Positions 25,195 through 35,923 of a stretch of DNA of 63,974 nucleotides are shown piece after piece. This DNA comes from Hydrogenophaga sp. 2FB (GTDB taxonomy: Bacteria > Pseudomonadota > Gammaproteobacteria > Burkholderiales > Burkholderiaceae_C). The notes under the pieces are model-generated. The model saw only the letters and a list, made by a program, of their open reading frames with translations. It did not search any database and had not been told where the DNA came from. The DNA is taken from contig NZ_SCML01000037.1 in NCBI RefSeq assembly GCF_005503365.1, forward strand, positions 1 to 63,974. Direction: 5' to 3'. The translations under genes and the position numbers were made by a program. Each line of letters starts with the position of its first letter. Position 1 is the stretch's first letter.

Positions 25195-26838
25195 TCACAG
25201 GCCGGGCAACACGTAGTCCTTGAGCTGCTCGCGCAGCGTCATCTTCTGCATCTTGCCGGTGGCCCCGAGCGGGATCGCCTCGACGAACACCACGTCGTCG
25301 GGGATCTGCCATTTGGCGATCTTGCCCTCGTAGAAGGTCAGCAGCTCCTCGCGCGTGAGCTCGGTGCCAGGCTTCTTCACCACCACCACGATGGGACGTT
25401 CGTCCCATTTGGGGTGCCTCATGCCGACACAGGCCGCCATGGCCACCGAGGGGTGCGCCATGGCGATGTTTTCCACGTCGATCGAGCTGATCCATTCGCC
25501 CCCGGACTTGATCACGTCCTTGCTGCGGTCCGTGATCTGCATGAAGCCGTCGGCGTCGATGGTGGCCACGTCGCCGGTGGGGAACCAGCCCTGGCCCTGG
25601 GCGTCGTACTGCAGCGGGTCACCGCCCTCGCCTTTGAAGTAACTCGCGATGATCCAGGGGCCGCGCACCAGCAGGTCGCCATAGGTCTTGCCGTCCCAGG
25701 GCAGCTCTTCGCCGGCTGCGTTGACGATCTTCATGTCCACGCCGAAGATGCCGCGGCCTTGCTTGAGGCGCACCTTGAGCTGCTCTTCGGGCGACAGCGC
25801 GAGCTGCGCGTTCTTCAGCGTGCAGACCGTGCCCAGCGGCGACATTTCGGTCATGCCCCAGGCGTGCAGCACTTCCACACCGTACTGGTCGTTGAAGGCG
25901 CTGATCATGGCCGGTGGGCAGGCCGATCCGCCAATGATGGTGCGCTTGAGCGTGCTGAACTTGAGCTTGTTGGCCTGCAGGTGGCCCAGCAGCATCTGCC
26001 ACACGGTGGGCACGCCCGCGGCCATGCTCACCTTCTCGGCTTCGATGAGTTCGTAGACCGACTTGCCGTCCAGTGCCGGGCCGGGGAACACCAGCTTGCA
26101 GCCGATGGCCGCCGCCGCGTACGGCAGGCCCCAGGCGTTGACGTGGAACATGGGCACCACCGGCAGCACGCTGTCGCGCGCCGAGAGGCACATGGCATCC
26201 GGCAGCGCCGCGCCGAACGCGTGCAACAAGGTGGAGCGGTGCGAGTACAGCGCGGCCTTCGGGTTGCCCGTGGTACCGCTCGTGTAGCACATGCTCGAGG
26301 CCGAGTTCTCGTCGAACGTGGGCCATTCGTAGGTGGTGGGCTGCTGGCCCATCCAGGCTTCGTAGCTCTGCAGGCCGGGGATGCCGCTGTCGGCGGGCAG
26401 CTTGTCGGCGTCGCACAGCGCGATCCAGTGTTTCACCGTCGGGCACTTGGCCGCCACGGCCTTCACCAGCGGCAGGAAGGTCATGTCGAAACACACGGCC
26501 CGGTCTTCGGCGTGGTTGACGATCCACACCAGTTGCTCGGGGTGCAGGCGCGGGTTGAGCGTGTGCAGCACGCGGCCGGTGCCGCTCACGCCGAAGTACA
26601 ACTCGAGGTGGCGGTAGCCGTTCCAGGCCAGCGTGGCCACGCGGTCGCCCTGCGCCAGCCCCAGGCCGTCCAGCGCATGCGCCACCTGGCGCGAACGGCT
26701 GGCGATCTGGCCCCAGGTGCTGCGGTGGAGGTCGCCCTCCACGCGCCGGGACACGATTTCACCACCGGCGTGGTGCCGCTCCGCGTGCACGATCAGCGAG
26801 GAAATCAAAAGAGGTTGGCTCTGCATCTGGCCCAGCAT
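25195..26838 (-). CDS. AMP-dependent acyl-CoA ligase, AlkK/DmdB-like
   Basis: A 547-residue adenylate-forming ligase. The AMP-binding motif CYTSGTTGNPK is at 184-194, WFPTGDVATIDADGF and the hinge DRSKDVIKSGGEWISSIDVE follow, and the catalytic Lys lies in GATGKMQK near the end. The N-terminus LGQMQSQPLLISSLI is typical of the medium-chain fatty acid / 3-methylthiopropionate ligase branch. It would convert an imported carboxylic acid to its CoA ester. An AGGAGA site precedes ATG 26838. It stands 115 bp before livK and 131 bp after the esterase, so uptake and activation are probably co-regulated. Confidence 0.92.
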   Translation of the reverse strand: MLGQMQSQPLLISSLIVHAERHHAGGEIVSRRVEGDLHRSTWGQIASRSRQVAHALDGLGLAQGDRVATLAWNGYRHLELYFGVSGTGRVLHTLNPRLHPEQLVWIVNHAEDRAVCFDMTFLPLVKAVAAKCPTVKHWIALCDADKLPADSGIPGLQSYEAWMGQQPTTYEWPTFDENSASSMCYTSGTTGNPKAALYSHRSTLLHAFGAALPDAMCLSARDSVLPVVPMFHVNAWGLPYAAAAIGCKLVFPGPALDGKSVYELIEAEKVSMAAGVPTVWQMLLGHLQANKLKFSTLKRTIIGGSACPPAMISAFNDQYGVEVLHAWGMTEMSPLGTVCTLKNAQLALSPEEQLKVRLKQGRGIFGVDMKIVNAAGEELPWDGKTYGDLLVRGPWIIASYFKGEGGDPLQYDAQGQGWFPTGDVATIDADGFMQITDRSKDVIKSGGEWISSIDVENIAMAHPSVAMAACVGMRHPKWDERPIVVVVKKPGTELTREELLTFYEGKIAKWQIPDDVVFVEAIPLGATGKMQKMTLREQLKDYVLPGL

Positions 26839-26969
26839 GGGGATCTCCTGTCGATAGGGGTTGGTTGTGGCGGCCATCGTAGCCGTTTGCCCCCTGGGGG
26901 AAACGAGGGGTTCCACCTGTAGCAGCCCCTCGCTGTCCATTCCGTGACAACGTGTCGCCAGCACCTCGC

Positions 26970-28700
26970 TCATGGCACCACGCTGATCTGCGCGGCGGTC
27001 AACGACGCATTGAAGTGCAACTGCGCGGGCCAGGGCTGCCAAGTGGCGCCCAGCGTGGCGTGGTTCGGGTTGCCGGTGCGGGCGAAACTGCCCAGCGCGG
27101 CCATCATGCGGGCTGACAAGGCGAGGCGGCCGGGCCGGTTGGCGGTGCTGTTGTTGGCGTTGGCAAACACGGAGGGGCCGAAGTTGCCGAACAGGAACGG
27201 CAGGTCGAACGCATGCGCGGCGCCGTACACCGTGTTCCACGGCGCGGGCTGCTGCGCCCAGTCGAACTGGTAGTACCAGACCTCGGGCTGCTGCGCCTTG
27301 AGCGTGTTGAGCACGTTGTCGCGGCTGGGCGCCATGAAAGCGGCGGCCAATTGCGCGGTGCGGGCGGTCCAGCCGGTGCCCGCGGCGTTCGACGGCAGGT
27401 AGGCGGCGTCGATGATGTCGCCCTCGGTCAGCACGCTGGGCGCGTCGGGGTTGAAGGCGGCCATCATGTTGAAGCGGTCGGCGTCGTTGATCTTGAAGCC
27501 CGGCGGGCCACCGAACAGCGTGAGGAAGGGCGCGAAGAGCTTGCCCTCCTCGCCCGTGTTGCCGGCGAGCACCGGCACCTTGTTGTAGTGGCCCGCGGCC
27601 ATGGCGGCGATCGGGTCGGTGGGTAGCACGCTGCCATCGGGAATCGGCCCGGAGCCCGTGAGGCCGTTGAGCAGCAAGGTGGTCAGGAGCGTGCCACCGG
27701 CCTTGCCGCGCAGGTAGTCGGCGATCTGGGTCGACGACTGCGTGGCAATGTAGGCCTGCGCGGTCACGAGGTCGACCGCCAGGCCATCGGCGATCAGCTG
27801 CCGGGCCAGCAAGCCGTTGCCCTGCGCCAGGTAGGTGCTGGCCGGGTTCAGCGTGGCGATGGTGCCCGGCGGCAGGTTGGTGGCCAGCGAGATACCGCCC
27901 GACAGCGGCACGATCTTGTGGAACAGGCCGGCAGCCAGCGGCGAGGCCATCAGTGCCCAGGCGTTGATGGCGCCGGCGGACTGACCCATCAGCGTCACGT
28001 TGCCCTTGTCGCCACCGAAGGCGGCGGCGTTCTGCCGCACGAACGTCAGGCCCTGCACGATGTCGAGCAGCGCGAAGTTGCCCGAGTCTTCGGCGTTGTT
28101 CGTGCCGGTCTTGAGCTGCGGCAGGTTCATGAAACCCAGCACACCGAGGCGGTAGTTCAGCGTCACCACCACCGCGTTGGCGCTGCGGGCCAGGGCTGCG
28201 CCGTCGTACACCGGGTCGGCGGTGTAGCCCGAGATGTTGCTGCCGCCGTAGACGAACACGATCACTGGCAGGCCGGTGGTGTCGCTCGCGGGGCGCCAGA
28301 CGTTGAGCGTGAGGCAGTCTTCGCTGCCCACGGGCGTGTTGAGTGTGGTGGCAATGGTGGCGTCGTGGCGGTTGTTCGCGCCCGGGCCGTAGATGCGGCC
28401 GTTCTGCAGGCAGGCGTTGCCGAAGGCGGTGGTCTGACGTGTGCCGGTCCAGGCGTCGGGCACCACAGGCGCCTTCCAGCGCAGCGCACCAACCGGCGGC
28501 TTGGCGTAGGGGATGCCTTTCCAGGCGTAGGTGCCGCTGGTGCTGGCCTGGTTGCTGCCCTGCACGGTGCCATAGGCAATCTGACGCACCTCGGGTTTCG
28601 GTGCCTCGGGTGGCGCGCCATCGGAGCCGCCACATGCGGCAAGCAACATGCAGGCGGCGCCGACGCCCCAACCCACCCATATCGGTGTTCTCTTGATCAT
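26970..28700 (-). CDS. type-B carboxylesterase, lipoprotein
   Basis: A 576-residue alpha/beta hydrolase of the carboxylesterase/cholinesterase family. The N-terminus has a lipoprotein signal with lipobox LAAC (Cys23), so the enzyme should be anchored in the outer membrane or face the periplasm. Catalytic Ser241 is in GQSAGA, the acid is Glu384 or Glu385 (GNTGEEGK), and the base is His496 (GAAHAFDLPFLFGN). The oxyanion motif normally HGG is YGG here (VFVYGGSN, residues 149-155). It would hydrolyse carboxylic esters outside the cytoplasm. The ATG has an AAGGAGA site; an AraC regulator is divergent. Confidence 0.92.
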   Translation of the reverse strand: MIKRTPIWVGWGVGAACMLLAACGGSDGAPPEAPKPEVRQIAYGTVQGSNQASTSGTYAWKGIPYAKPPVGALRWKAPVVPDAWTGTRQTTAFGNACLQNGRIYGPGANNRHDATIATTLNTPVGSEDCLTLNVWRPASDTTGLPVIVFVYGGSNISGYTADPVYDGAALARSANAVVVTLNYRLGVLGFMNLPQLKTGTNNAEDSGNFALLDIVQGLTFVRQNAAAFGGDKGNVTLMGQSAGAINAWALMASPLAAGLFHKIVPLSGGISLATNLPPGTIATLNPASTYLAQGNGLLARQLIADGLAVDLVTAQAYIATQSSTQIADYLRGKAGGTLLTTLLLNGLTGSGPIPDGSVLPTDPIAAMAAGHYNKVPVLAGNTGEEGKLFAPFLTLFGGPPGFKINDADRFNMMAAFNPDAPSVLTEGDIIDAAYLPSNAAGTGWTARTAQLAAAFMAPSRDNVLNTLKAQQPEVWYYQFDWAQQPAPWNTVYGAAHAFDLPFLFGNFGPSVFANANNSTANRPGRLALSARMMAALGSFARTGNPNHATLGATWQPWPAQLHFNASLTAAQISVVP

Positions 28701-28835
28701 GTCTTGTCTCCTTGTTTCGGGGGTAAACAACAGCTTGCGCAGTGCCTTGAAATCCCGTTGAATCCGGTCCTCGTGTGCAGCGCAAACCGTTCGGGAAATT
28801 CTAGGAACGCAGGCCCCGATCACCGCTATCGCAAC

Positions 28836-29903
28836 ATGACCAATCGACTGACTTCACGACACCAACCCCGCATGAAACGGACCAGTTCCAGCACCTGGGT
28901 CAAGGGCATCGCCGACATGTTCGGATCGCAAGGCCTGGACGTGGCGCGCCTGTTCGAGACGGCCGGCATCGACATCGCGCGGTTGCAGAAACCCGATGCC
29001 CGCTTCGACCCCGAGGAGGTCAGCCGCCTGTGGGAACTCGCGGTGGTGTGGTCGGGCAATCCGGCGCTGGGCATGGACCGTGAACTCACCAGCCGCCACG
29101 TCAACTTCGACATGGTCGGCTACATCATGCTGGCCAGCCCGACGCTCAAGGCCGGCCTCAAGAACTTCGCCCGCTACCTGGCGGTGATCTCCGACGCCGC
29201 CACCTTCGAACTCGAGCCTCAGGGCCCGCAGCAATGCTGGCTGGTGCTGGGCCACATCGGCAACATGCGGCCGGTGCCGAGGCAGCGCCAGGAATACGGC
29301 CTGCTTGCGCTGTCCACCCTGTGCCGATGGATCACGCGGCGCGACGTGCAGCCGCGCGCCGCCGAGTTCATCTTCGCGGAGCCGGTGGACACCGCGCCCT
29401 ACCTGCGCGCCTTCGGTTGCCCGGTGCGCTTCAACCAGCCCGCGACCCGCCTGTTGCTGGACAGCGTGGACCTGGACACGCCCCTGCCCTCCAGCGACCC
29501 GGTGCTGCTCGACATGCACCAGCGCTTGATCGAGGCGCGCCTGGTGCGGCTGGGCAACGCCAGCACCGCGCAACGCGTGAGCGAGGAAATCATCCACCGC
29601 CTGCACCTGGGCGAACCCCGGCGCGACGACGTGGCCAGCAGCCTGGCCATGGCCGACCGCACGCTGCAGCGCCGGCTGCACGACGAGAACACCAGCTTTC
29701 AGCAACTGCTCGATGACGCGCGGCGCGACCTGGCACAGAAGTACCTGGCCGAATCGCGCTACACGCTGGGCCAGGTAGCCGACCTGCTGGGCTTTGCCGA
29801 CCAGAGCAACTTCTTTCGCGCCAACAAGCGCTGGTTCGGCGTGTCGCCCGGCCAGTACCGCAGCCGGCTGCAGGACGACGCGCCGGTCAGCGTGGCGTAT
29901 TGA
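28836..29903 (+). CDS. AraC-family transcriptional regulator (OruR/ArgR-type sensor)
   Basis: A 355-residue regulator with an N-terminal arabinose-binding-like domain of the OruR type (PF12625 pattern, residues about 25-220) and a C-terminal HTH_18 (LAMADRTLQRRLHDENTSF, then LGQVADLLGFADQSNFFRANKRW). It is transcribed away from the esterase with a 135-bp shared promoter region, so it is the obvious candidate activator of the esterase-ligase-liv set. An ATG 36 bp downstream (28872) is an alternative start. The shared region contains CGTTC and GAACG arms 12 bp apart (28788-28809), a possible binding site. Confidence 0.9.
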   Translation: MTNRLTSRHQPRMKRTSSSTWVKGIADMFGSQGLDVARLFETAGIDIARLQKPDARFDPEEVSRLWELAVVWSGNPALGMDRELTSRHVNFDMVGYIMLASPTLKAGLKNFARYLAVISDAATFELEPQGPQQCWLVLGHIGNMRPVPRQRQEYGLLALSTLCRWITRRDVQPRAAEFIFAEPVDTAPYLRAFGCPVRFNQPATRLLLDSVDLDTPLPSSDPVLLDMHQRLIEARLVRLGNASTAQRVSEEIIHRLHLGEPRRDDVASSLAMADRTLQRRLHDENTSFQQLLDDARRDLAQKYLAESRYTLGQVADLLGFADQSNFFRANKRWFGVSPGQYRSRLQDDAPVSVAY

Positions 29904-29951
29904 TTGACCCTGCGCCCCGCCATGTCGGGGCCAATCGGGACAATGGCGGGC

Positions 29952-31439
29952 ATGAACCGACCCGTTGACATGGCCGCTGGCCTGGACCTTGGCCTGCCCT
30001 GGCGCAACCGCTTCGCCGCATTGGGCGATGCCTTCTACACCCTGCGATCCCCCACCCCCCTGCCCTCACCCCAATGGGTCGGCACCAGCCCGGCCGTGGC
30101 CGATCTGCTGGGCCTGGACCGTTCGTGGCTCGCCTCGCCCGCCGCGCTCGACGCCTTCACCGGCAACCTGCCCATTGCCGGCACGCAGCCACTGGCCAGC
30201 GTCTACAGCGGCCACCAGTTCGGCCACTGGGCCGGCCAGCTGGGCGACGGCCGCGCCATTCTGCTGGGCGAGGTTCACACCGCCTCGGGCCCGCAGGAAG
30301 TGCAGCTCAAGGGCTCGGGCCTCACGCCTTACTCGCGCATGGGCGATGGCCGCGCAGTGCTGCGCAGCTCCATCCGCGAATTCCTGTGTAGCGAGGCCAT
30401 GCACGCGCTGGGCATTCCCACCAGCCGCGCGCTGTGCGTGACGGGTTCGCCCGCGCCGGTGCGCCGCGAAGAGATCGAAACCGCGGCGGTCGTCACGCGC
30501 GTGGCGCCCAGCTTCATCCGCTTCGGCCACTTCGAGCATTTCTCGCACAACGGCCTGCACGGCGAACTGCGCCAGTTGGCCGACTTCGTCATCGACAGCT
30601 TCTACCCCGCCTGCCGCGACGCGCCTGGCAATCCGTATGCCGCCTTGCTCGAAGCCGTGAGCGCGCGCACCGCCGAAATGGTGGCGCAATGGCAGGCCGT
30701 GGGTTTCTGCCACGGCGTGATGAACACCGACAACATGAGCATCCTGGGCCTGACCATCGACTACGGTCCGTTCCAGTTTCTCGACGCCTTCAACCCCGGC
30801 CACATCTGCAACCACTCCGACACGGGTGGGCGCTACGCCTACAACCGCCAGCCCAACGTCGCCTACTGGAACCTGTTCGCGCTGGGCCAGGCGCTGCTGC
30901 CGCTGATGGACGACCAGCAGGACGCACTGGATGCGCTGGAGCCCTACAAGGCCCTGATGCCCGCCGGGCTGCAGCGGCGCATGAACGCCAAGCTGGGCCT
31001 GGCGCGTGTGGAGGACGGCGACGCTGCGCTCACCGACACCTTGATGAAACTCATGGCCTCCGATGCGGTGGACTTCACCATCTTCTGGCGCCGGCTGAGC
31101 CACGCGGTGAGCGGCCCGCTGGACGCCGTGCGCGACCTGTTCCTGCAACGCGAAGCCTTCGATGCCTGGGCCGCGCGGTGGCGCACTCGCCTCGGTGCAC
31201 AACCCGCCTTCGACGCGGAAGCCACGCAAGCGCAGATGCTGCGCACCAACCCGCAGGTGGTGCTGCGCAACCACCTCGGTGAGCTCGCGATCCAGCGCGC
31301 CAAACAGGGCGATTTCAGCGAAGTCGCCCGGTTGCAAAACGCGCTGGAGCGCCCATTTGAGGAAGTCGCCGGTGAAGAAGACCTGGCCGCTTTCCCACCC
31401 GACTGGGCCAGTCACATCGAAATCAGCTGCTCGTCATGA
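29952..31439 (+). CDS. selO: protein adenylyltransferase SelO (YdiU)
   Basis: A 495-residue pseudokinase-fold enzyme that transfers AMP to Ser/Thr/Tyr of proteins under oxidative stress. Visible are the nucleotide-binding part [19 protein letters not shown], the Lys-bearing [20 protein letters not shown], and the metal/active-site motif [16 protein letters not shown]. The C-terminus SCSS places a Cys at the third-last position, the place of selenocysteine in animal SelO. ATG 29952 (preceded by GGCGGG) fits homologues; ATG 29943 is also in frame. It is followed after 22 bp by msrB. Confidence 0.93.
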   Translation: MNRPVDMAAGLDLGLPWRNRFAALGDAFYTLRSPTPLPSPQWVGTSPAVADLLGLDRSWLASPAALDAFTGNLPIAGTQPLASVYSGHQFGHWAGQLGDGRAILLGEVHTASGPQEVQLKGSGLTPYSRMGDGRAVLRSSIREFLCSEAMHALGIPTSRALCVTGSPAPVRREEIETAAVVTRVAPSFIRFGHFEHFSHNGLHGELRQLADFVIDSFYPACRDAPGNPYAALLEAVSARTAEMVAQWQAVGFCHGVMNTDNMSILGLTIDYGPFQFLDAFNPGHICNHSDTGGRYAYNRQPNVAYWNLFALGQALLPLMDDQQDALDALEPYKALMPAGLQRRMNAKLGLARVEDGDAALTDTLMKLMASDAVDFTIFWRRLSHAVSGPLDAVRDLFLQREAFDAWAARWRTRLGAQPAFDAEATQAQMLRTNPQVVLRNHLGELAIQRAKQGDFSEVARLQNALERPFEEVAGEEDLAAFPPDWASHIEISCSS

Positions 31440-31461
31440 GAAGAACACCGAAGGAGATCGC

Positions 31462-31869
31462 ATGAACTTCCCCATCCAGAAAACCGAAGCCGAGTGGCGC
31501 GAGGTGCTCGCCGCCAAAGGCGCCGAGCCAGGCGCCTTCGACGTCACCCGCCACGCCCACACCGAGCGCCCCTACACCGGCCAATACGAACGCGTGTGGG
31601 CCGACGGCAGCTACCACTGCATCTGCTGCGGCAACAAGCTGTTCGACGCCGACACCAAGTTCGACGCCGGCTGCGGCTGGCCCAGCTTCTCGCAGGCGGT
31701 GCCGGGTTCGATCACCGAAATCACCGACCGCACGCACGGCATGGTGCGCGTGGAGACGGTGTGCAGCCAGTGCGGCGCGCACCTGGGCCATGTGTTCGAA
31801 GACGGTCCTCAGCCCACCGGCCTGCGCTACTGCATGAATTCCGCCTCGCTCGAACACCAACCCAAATAA
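31462..31869 (+). CDS. msrB: peptide-methionine (R)-S-oxide reductase
   Basis: A 135-residue MsrB. Zinc is held by Cys53/Cys56 (CICC) and Cys101/Cys104 (CSQC). The catalytic Cys124 is in [10 protein letters not shown], and Cys71 (GCGWPSF) is the likely resolving residue. It reduces methionine-R-sulfoxide in proteins using thioredoxin. An AAGGAGA site precedes the ATG. Lying in one operon with selO it fits a redox-repair set. Confidence 0.95.
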   Translation: MNFPIQKTEAEWREVLAAKGAEPGAFDVTRHAHTERPYTGQYERVWADGSYHCICCGNKLFDADTKFDAGCGWPSFSQAVPGSITEITDRTHGMVRVETVCSQCGAHLGHVFEDGPQPTGLRYCMNSASLEHQPK

Positions 31870-31876
31870 GCACGAC

Positions 31877-32793
31877 ATGAAAGCCCGGAACATTCTCGAC
31901 ACCATCGGCAACACGCCCCACATCCGCCTGCAGAGCCTGTTTGGCGATGCGAGCCAGCAGGTGTGGATCAAGTCCGAGCGCAGCAACCCGGGCGGCTCCA
32001 TCAAGGACCGCATCGCCCTGGCCATGGTGGAGGATGCCGAACGCTCCGGCGCGCTCACGCCGGGCGGCACCATCGTCGAGCCCACCTCGGGCAACACCGG
32101 CATTGGCCTGGCCATGGTGGCCGCGGTCAAGGGCTACAAGCTCATCCTCGTCATGCCCGACAGCATGTCGGTCGAGCGCCGCCGCCTGATGCTGGCCTAT
32201 GGCGCCACGTTCGACCTGACGCCGCGCGAAAAGGGCATGAAGGGCTCGATCGCCCGCGCCGAGGAGATCGTCGCCGCGACGCCCGGCGCGTGGATGCCGC
32301 AGCAATTCAACAACCCGGCCAACGTGGACGTGCACGCGCGCACCACCGCCGAAGAAATCGCGGCCGACTTCCCCGATGGCATCGACGCGATCATCACGGG
32401 CGTGGGCACGGGTGGCCACATCACCGGCGTGGCGCGTGTGCTCAAGAAACGATGGCCCAAGCTCCAGGTGTTCGCGGTGGAGCCGACGGCATCGCCCGTC
32501 ATCTCCGGCGGCGCGCCTGCGCCCCACCCCATCCAGGGCATCGGCGCGGGCTTCATTCCCAACAACCTGGACACCAGCCTGCTCGACGGTGTGATCCAGG
32601 TCGACGCCGAACCGGCGCGCGAGATGGCGCGCCGCTGCGCGCGCGAAGAAGGCATTCTGGTCGGCATCTCGTCGGGCGCCACGCTCGCGGCCATCGCGCA
32701 GAAGCTGCCGGAGTTGCCCACCAACGCCGTGGTGCTGGGCTTCAACTACGACACCGGCGAACGCTATCTTTCCATCGAAGGTTTTCTCCCCGC

Positions 32794-32797
<4 letters not shown>
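31877..32797 (+). CDS. cysteine synthase family protein (O-acetylserine sulfhydrylase)
   Basis: A 306-residue fold-type II PLP enzyme. PLP Lys43 is in [11 protein letters not shown], the substrate loop TSGNTGIG is at 70-77, and the phosphate cradle is [10 protein letters not shown] near 175. It would make cysteine from O-acetylserine and sulfide. Length and the plain [14 protein letters not shown] segment match CysK rather than CysM, although the [17 protein letters not shown] loop would need a tree to settle this. It starts 7 bp after msrB and its stop overlaps the next ATG, so cysteine supply is linked to the redox genes. Confidence 0.92.
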
Positions 32798-33816
<1,019 letters not shown>

Positions 33817-33837
33817 GCGGCGCGCGCACCGCGGGGG

Positions 33838-34851
33838 CTACTGCCGGATCATCTGCATGATCTGGCCCGCATCCAGCGTGGCTGCCTTCTGCCGGATCTG
33901 TGGCAGGTACTGCGTCTGCATGTGTTTGGCCGGGCCGAGCAGGTCCTGAAAGGTCTGCTTGAGCAACTCGGTGCTCATCACCCGTCCGCCCGCGTAGTAG
34001 CGCTTGGCCACCTGGCCGAGTGCGTACGTGGTGGCAAACGAGAACGCCATGCCCGTGGCCGCACCGCCGATGCGGCCCACGGTGCGCCCGGCAGCTTTGC
34101 CGAGCAAACCACCCAACAGCTTGCGGCCGAACTGCTCCAGGTATTGCGAGGTCAGGCCCACGCCCACCGCCGCGATGAATTCGCGGATGTGGCCCTGGTC
34201 CAGCTCCACGCCGTGCGCCTTGCCAATGGCGTAGACCATCTTGACCTGCATTGGAATGATGGCCATGGAAGCCCAGGACTGCGGCAGCAACTCCAGAGCA
34301 CCGTTGAGCAGCGCGTAGTTCAGGATCGACTTGTCCAGATCCACACCCGCAGCCACCGAAGCCGCGACCACCGGCGCCGAAGCCGTGCCTGGCCCCCTCT
34401 CCCTCTGGGAGAGGGTTGGGGTGAGGGCACCGCCAACCACGCCTCCGGATGAAACCGGCACAGCCAACTCCGCCGCATCCACGACGGCATCGGCTTCGCG
34501 CTCAAACGCCGCCGCCTCCCCCGCATCCAGCTTCAAGCGCCCCTTCAAATCTGCCAGAAAAGCAGTCTCGGCCGGGCTTTGCCGCCCATCCGCGTCGCAC
34601 ACGCACACCGCCATTTCGTACGCCAGTTGGCGGTGCCCCGCATCGGTCAGTCCGGCCACGGCATCGGCCAGCGAGACGCGTTTGAGCAGCACGTCCTGGT
34701 ACAGGCGCGGCAAGGCAATACCACCCGCTTCGGGGTTGAGCGACTCGGCCAGCCCGCGAATGGCCTCGCGTTCGGCATCGGCCTTGTTGCCGTCGGCAAA
34801 CGCCGCCAGCAAGGCGATGGTGAGGATGGACTGTTGTTCCTGGGCATTCAT
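33838..34851 (-). CDS. TerB / DUF697-like two-domain protein with repeat insertion
   Basis: A 337-residue protein of unknown function. Residues 1-125 form an acidic all-helical TerB-like domain (ILTIALLAAFADGNKADAERE, then YEMAVCVCDADGRQSPAETAFL). Residues about 165-300 resemble DUF697 (MVYAIGKAHGVELDQGHIREFIAAVG, then LGGLLGKAAGRTVGRIGGAATGMAFSFATTYALGQVAKRYY), a membrane-associating domain. Between them residues 141-154 (GALTPTLSQRERGP) are the translation of a dispersed hairpin repeat. The start ATG 34851 is followed by a clear TerB start. It converges on the LLM gene. Confidence 0.8.
   Translation of the reverse strand: MNAQEQQSILTIALLAAFADGNKADAEREAIRGLAESLNPEAGGIALPRLYQDVLLKRVSLADAVAGLTDAGHRQLAYEMAVCVCDADGRQSPAETAFLADLKGRLKLDAGEAAAFEREADAVVDAAELAVPVSSGGVVGGALTPTLSQRERGPGTASAPVVAASVAAGVDLDKSILNYALLNGALELLPQSWASMAIIPMQVKMVYAIGKAHGVELDQGHIREFIAAVGVGLTSQYLEQFGRKLLGGLLGKAAGRTVGRIGGAATGMAFSFATTYALGQVAKRYYAGGRVMSTELLKQTFQDLLGPAKHMQTQYLPQIRQKAATLDAGQIMQMIRQ
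34393..34430 (-). repeat. dispersed hairpin repeat inserted in frame in a coding sequence
   Basis: Arms CCCTCTCCC (34395-34403) and GGGAGAGGG (34407-34415) pair around TCT, followed by TTGGGGTGAGGGC. This is the widespread proteobacterial element whose translation gives LTPTLSQRERG. It is usually intergenic. Here it lies in the linker between the two domains of the TerB-like protein and keeps the frame open. Confidence 0.8.
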
Positions 34852-34993
34852 TCCGGGTGGTCTCCTTGAGTTGTGACAGCGATCGGGTTCGAGATCTCCA
34901 TAGTGAGTGCCTTTCGCCGTGCAAGTTCCTTGCGCCGTGGGCGGCCAAAGCCCCGCCTAAGGAAGGCGCAAGGCCAAGCCCGATAATGGCGTG

Positions 34994-35545
34994 ATGCGTT
35001 TTCTCATCGACTTTTTCCCCATCGCACTGTTCGTGCTGGCCTACAAGCTGGCCGACATCTACACCGCCACCGGCGTGTTGATGGTGGCCACCCTGCTGCA
35101 AACCGGCCTGATCTACGCCATCGACCGCAGGCTGCAGACGCTGCACAAGGTCACGCTGGTGCTGGTGCTGGTGTTTGGCGCGCTCACGCTGTTCCTGCAG
35201 GACGAGCGCTTCATCAAGTGGAAGCCCACGGTGCTCTATGCGAGCATGGCCATCGTGCTGGCCGCGGCGTTGTGGATCTGGAAGAAGAATTTCCTGCAGA
35301 TCCTGCTGGGCACGCAGCTCAACCTGCCCACCCACATCTGGGCACGGCTCACGGTCGCCTGGGTCGGCTACTTCCTGTTCATGGCCGGCATCAACGCCTA
35401 CGTGGCGGCCTACTATTCCACCGAAGACTGGGTCAACTTCAAACTCTGGGGCTATGTGTTCCCGGTGATCTTCATCGTCGGCCAGGGGCTGTACATCGCG
35501 CGTTATCTCAAGGACGACGACACGGTGGAGGAGAAGAAGCCATGA
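34994..35545 (+). CDS. yciB: YciB-type inner-membrane protein (septation protein A)
   Basis: A 183-residue membrane protein with five hydrophobic segments. [27 protein letters not shown] is the diagnostic start, and [14 protein letters not shown] plus [22 protein letters not shown] complete the family pattern. It takes part in cell-envelope synthesis and division. GTG 34991 is just upstream, but the conserved N-terminus supports ATG 34994. The stop overlaps the bolA ATG. Confidence 0.93.
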   Translation: MRFLIDFFPIALFVLAYKLADIYTATGVLMVATLLQTGLIYAIDRRLQTLHKVTLVLVLVFGALTLFLQDERFIKWKPTVLYASMAIVLAAALWIWKKNFLQILLGTQLNLPTHIWARLTVAWVGYFLFMAGINAYVAAYYSTEDWVNFKLWGYVFPVIFIVGQGLYIARYLKDDDTVEEKKP

Positions 35546-35820
35546 GCGAAGCTGCCGTCGTGCCCACCGCCGCCGCCATCGAAGCGCGTCTGCGCGAGAC
35601 GCTCACACCCACGGTGCTCGAAGTGCTGGACGAAAGCGCTGCCCACGCCGGCCATGCGGGGGCCAACGGCCTGGGCTACGGCACCCACTTTCGCGTGCGC
35701 ATCGGAGGCCCTGCGTTCGCCGGGCGCAGCCGCGTTGCACAGCACCGCCTTGTGTATGATGCGCTGCAAAAATTCACCGACGCCGGCCTGCACGCGCTGG
35801 CCATCGAGATCAAGAGCTGA
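35542..35820 (+). CDS. BolA family protein
   Basis: A 92-residue BolA-like protein. The [26 protein letters not shown] segment contains the conserved RVxxHRxVY helix that binds DNA or the Fe-S partner glutaredoxin. The His in RVAQHRLVY is the usual cluster ligand. An Ala/Gly/His-rich loop ([13 protein letters not shown]) precedes it. It overlaps yciB by ATGA and is followed by ppiC, a common Burkholderiales order. Confidence 0.92.
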   Translation: MSEAAVVPTAAAIEARLRETLTPTVLEVLDESAAHAGHAGANGLGYGTHFRVRIGGPAFAGRSRVAQHRLVYDALQKFTDAGLHALAIEIKS

Positions 35821-35923
35821 CAACGGTCTACCCCGTCCATCATCTCGCTACGTTCTGATACCTGTTCGCTGAAACCCTGCCCTTCGCGGCCGCTCCAATA
35901 CTTTTTTCACCCCGAGGAACACC

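Noticed and set aside
26839..28785. Upstream in-frame extension of the acyl-CoA ligase giving nearly 1200 codons
   Set aside because: It runs out of frame through the esterase gene. The ligase fold and AGGAGA site place its start at 26838.
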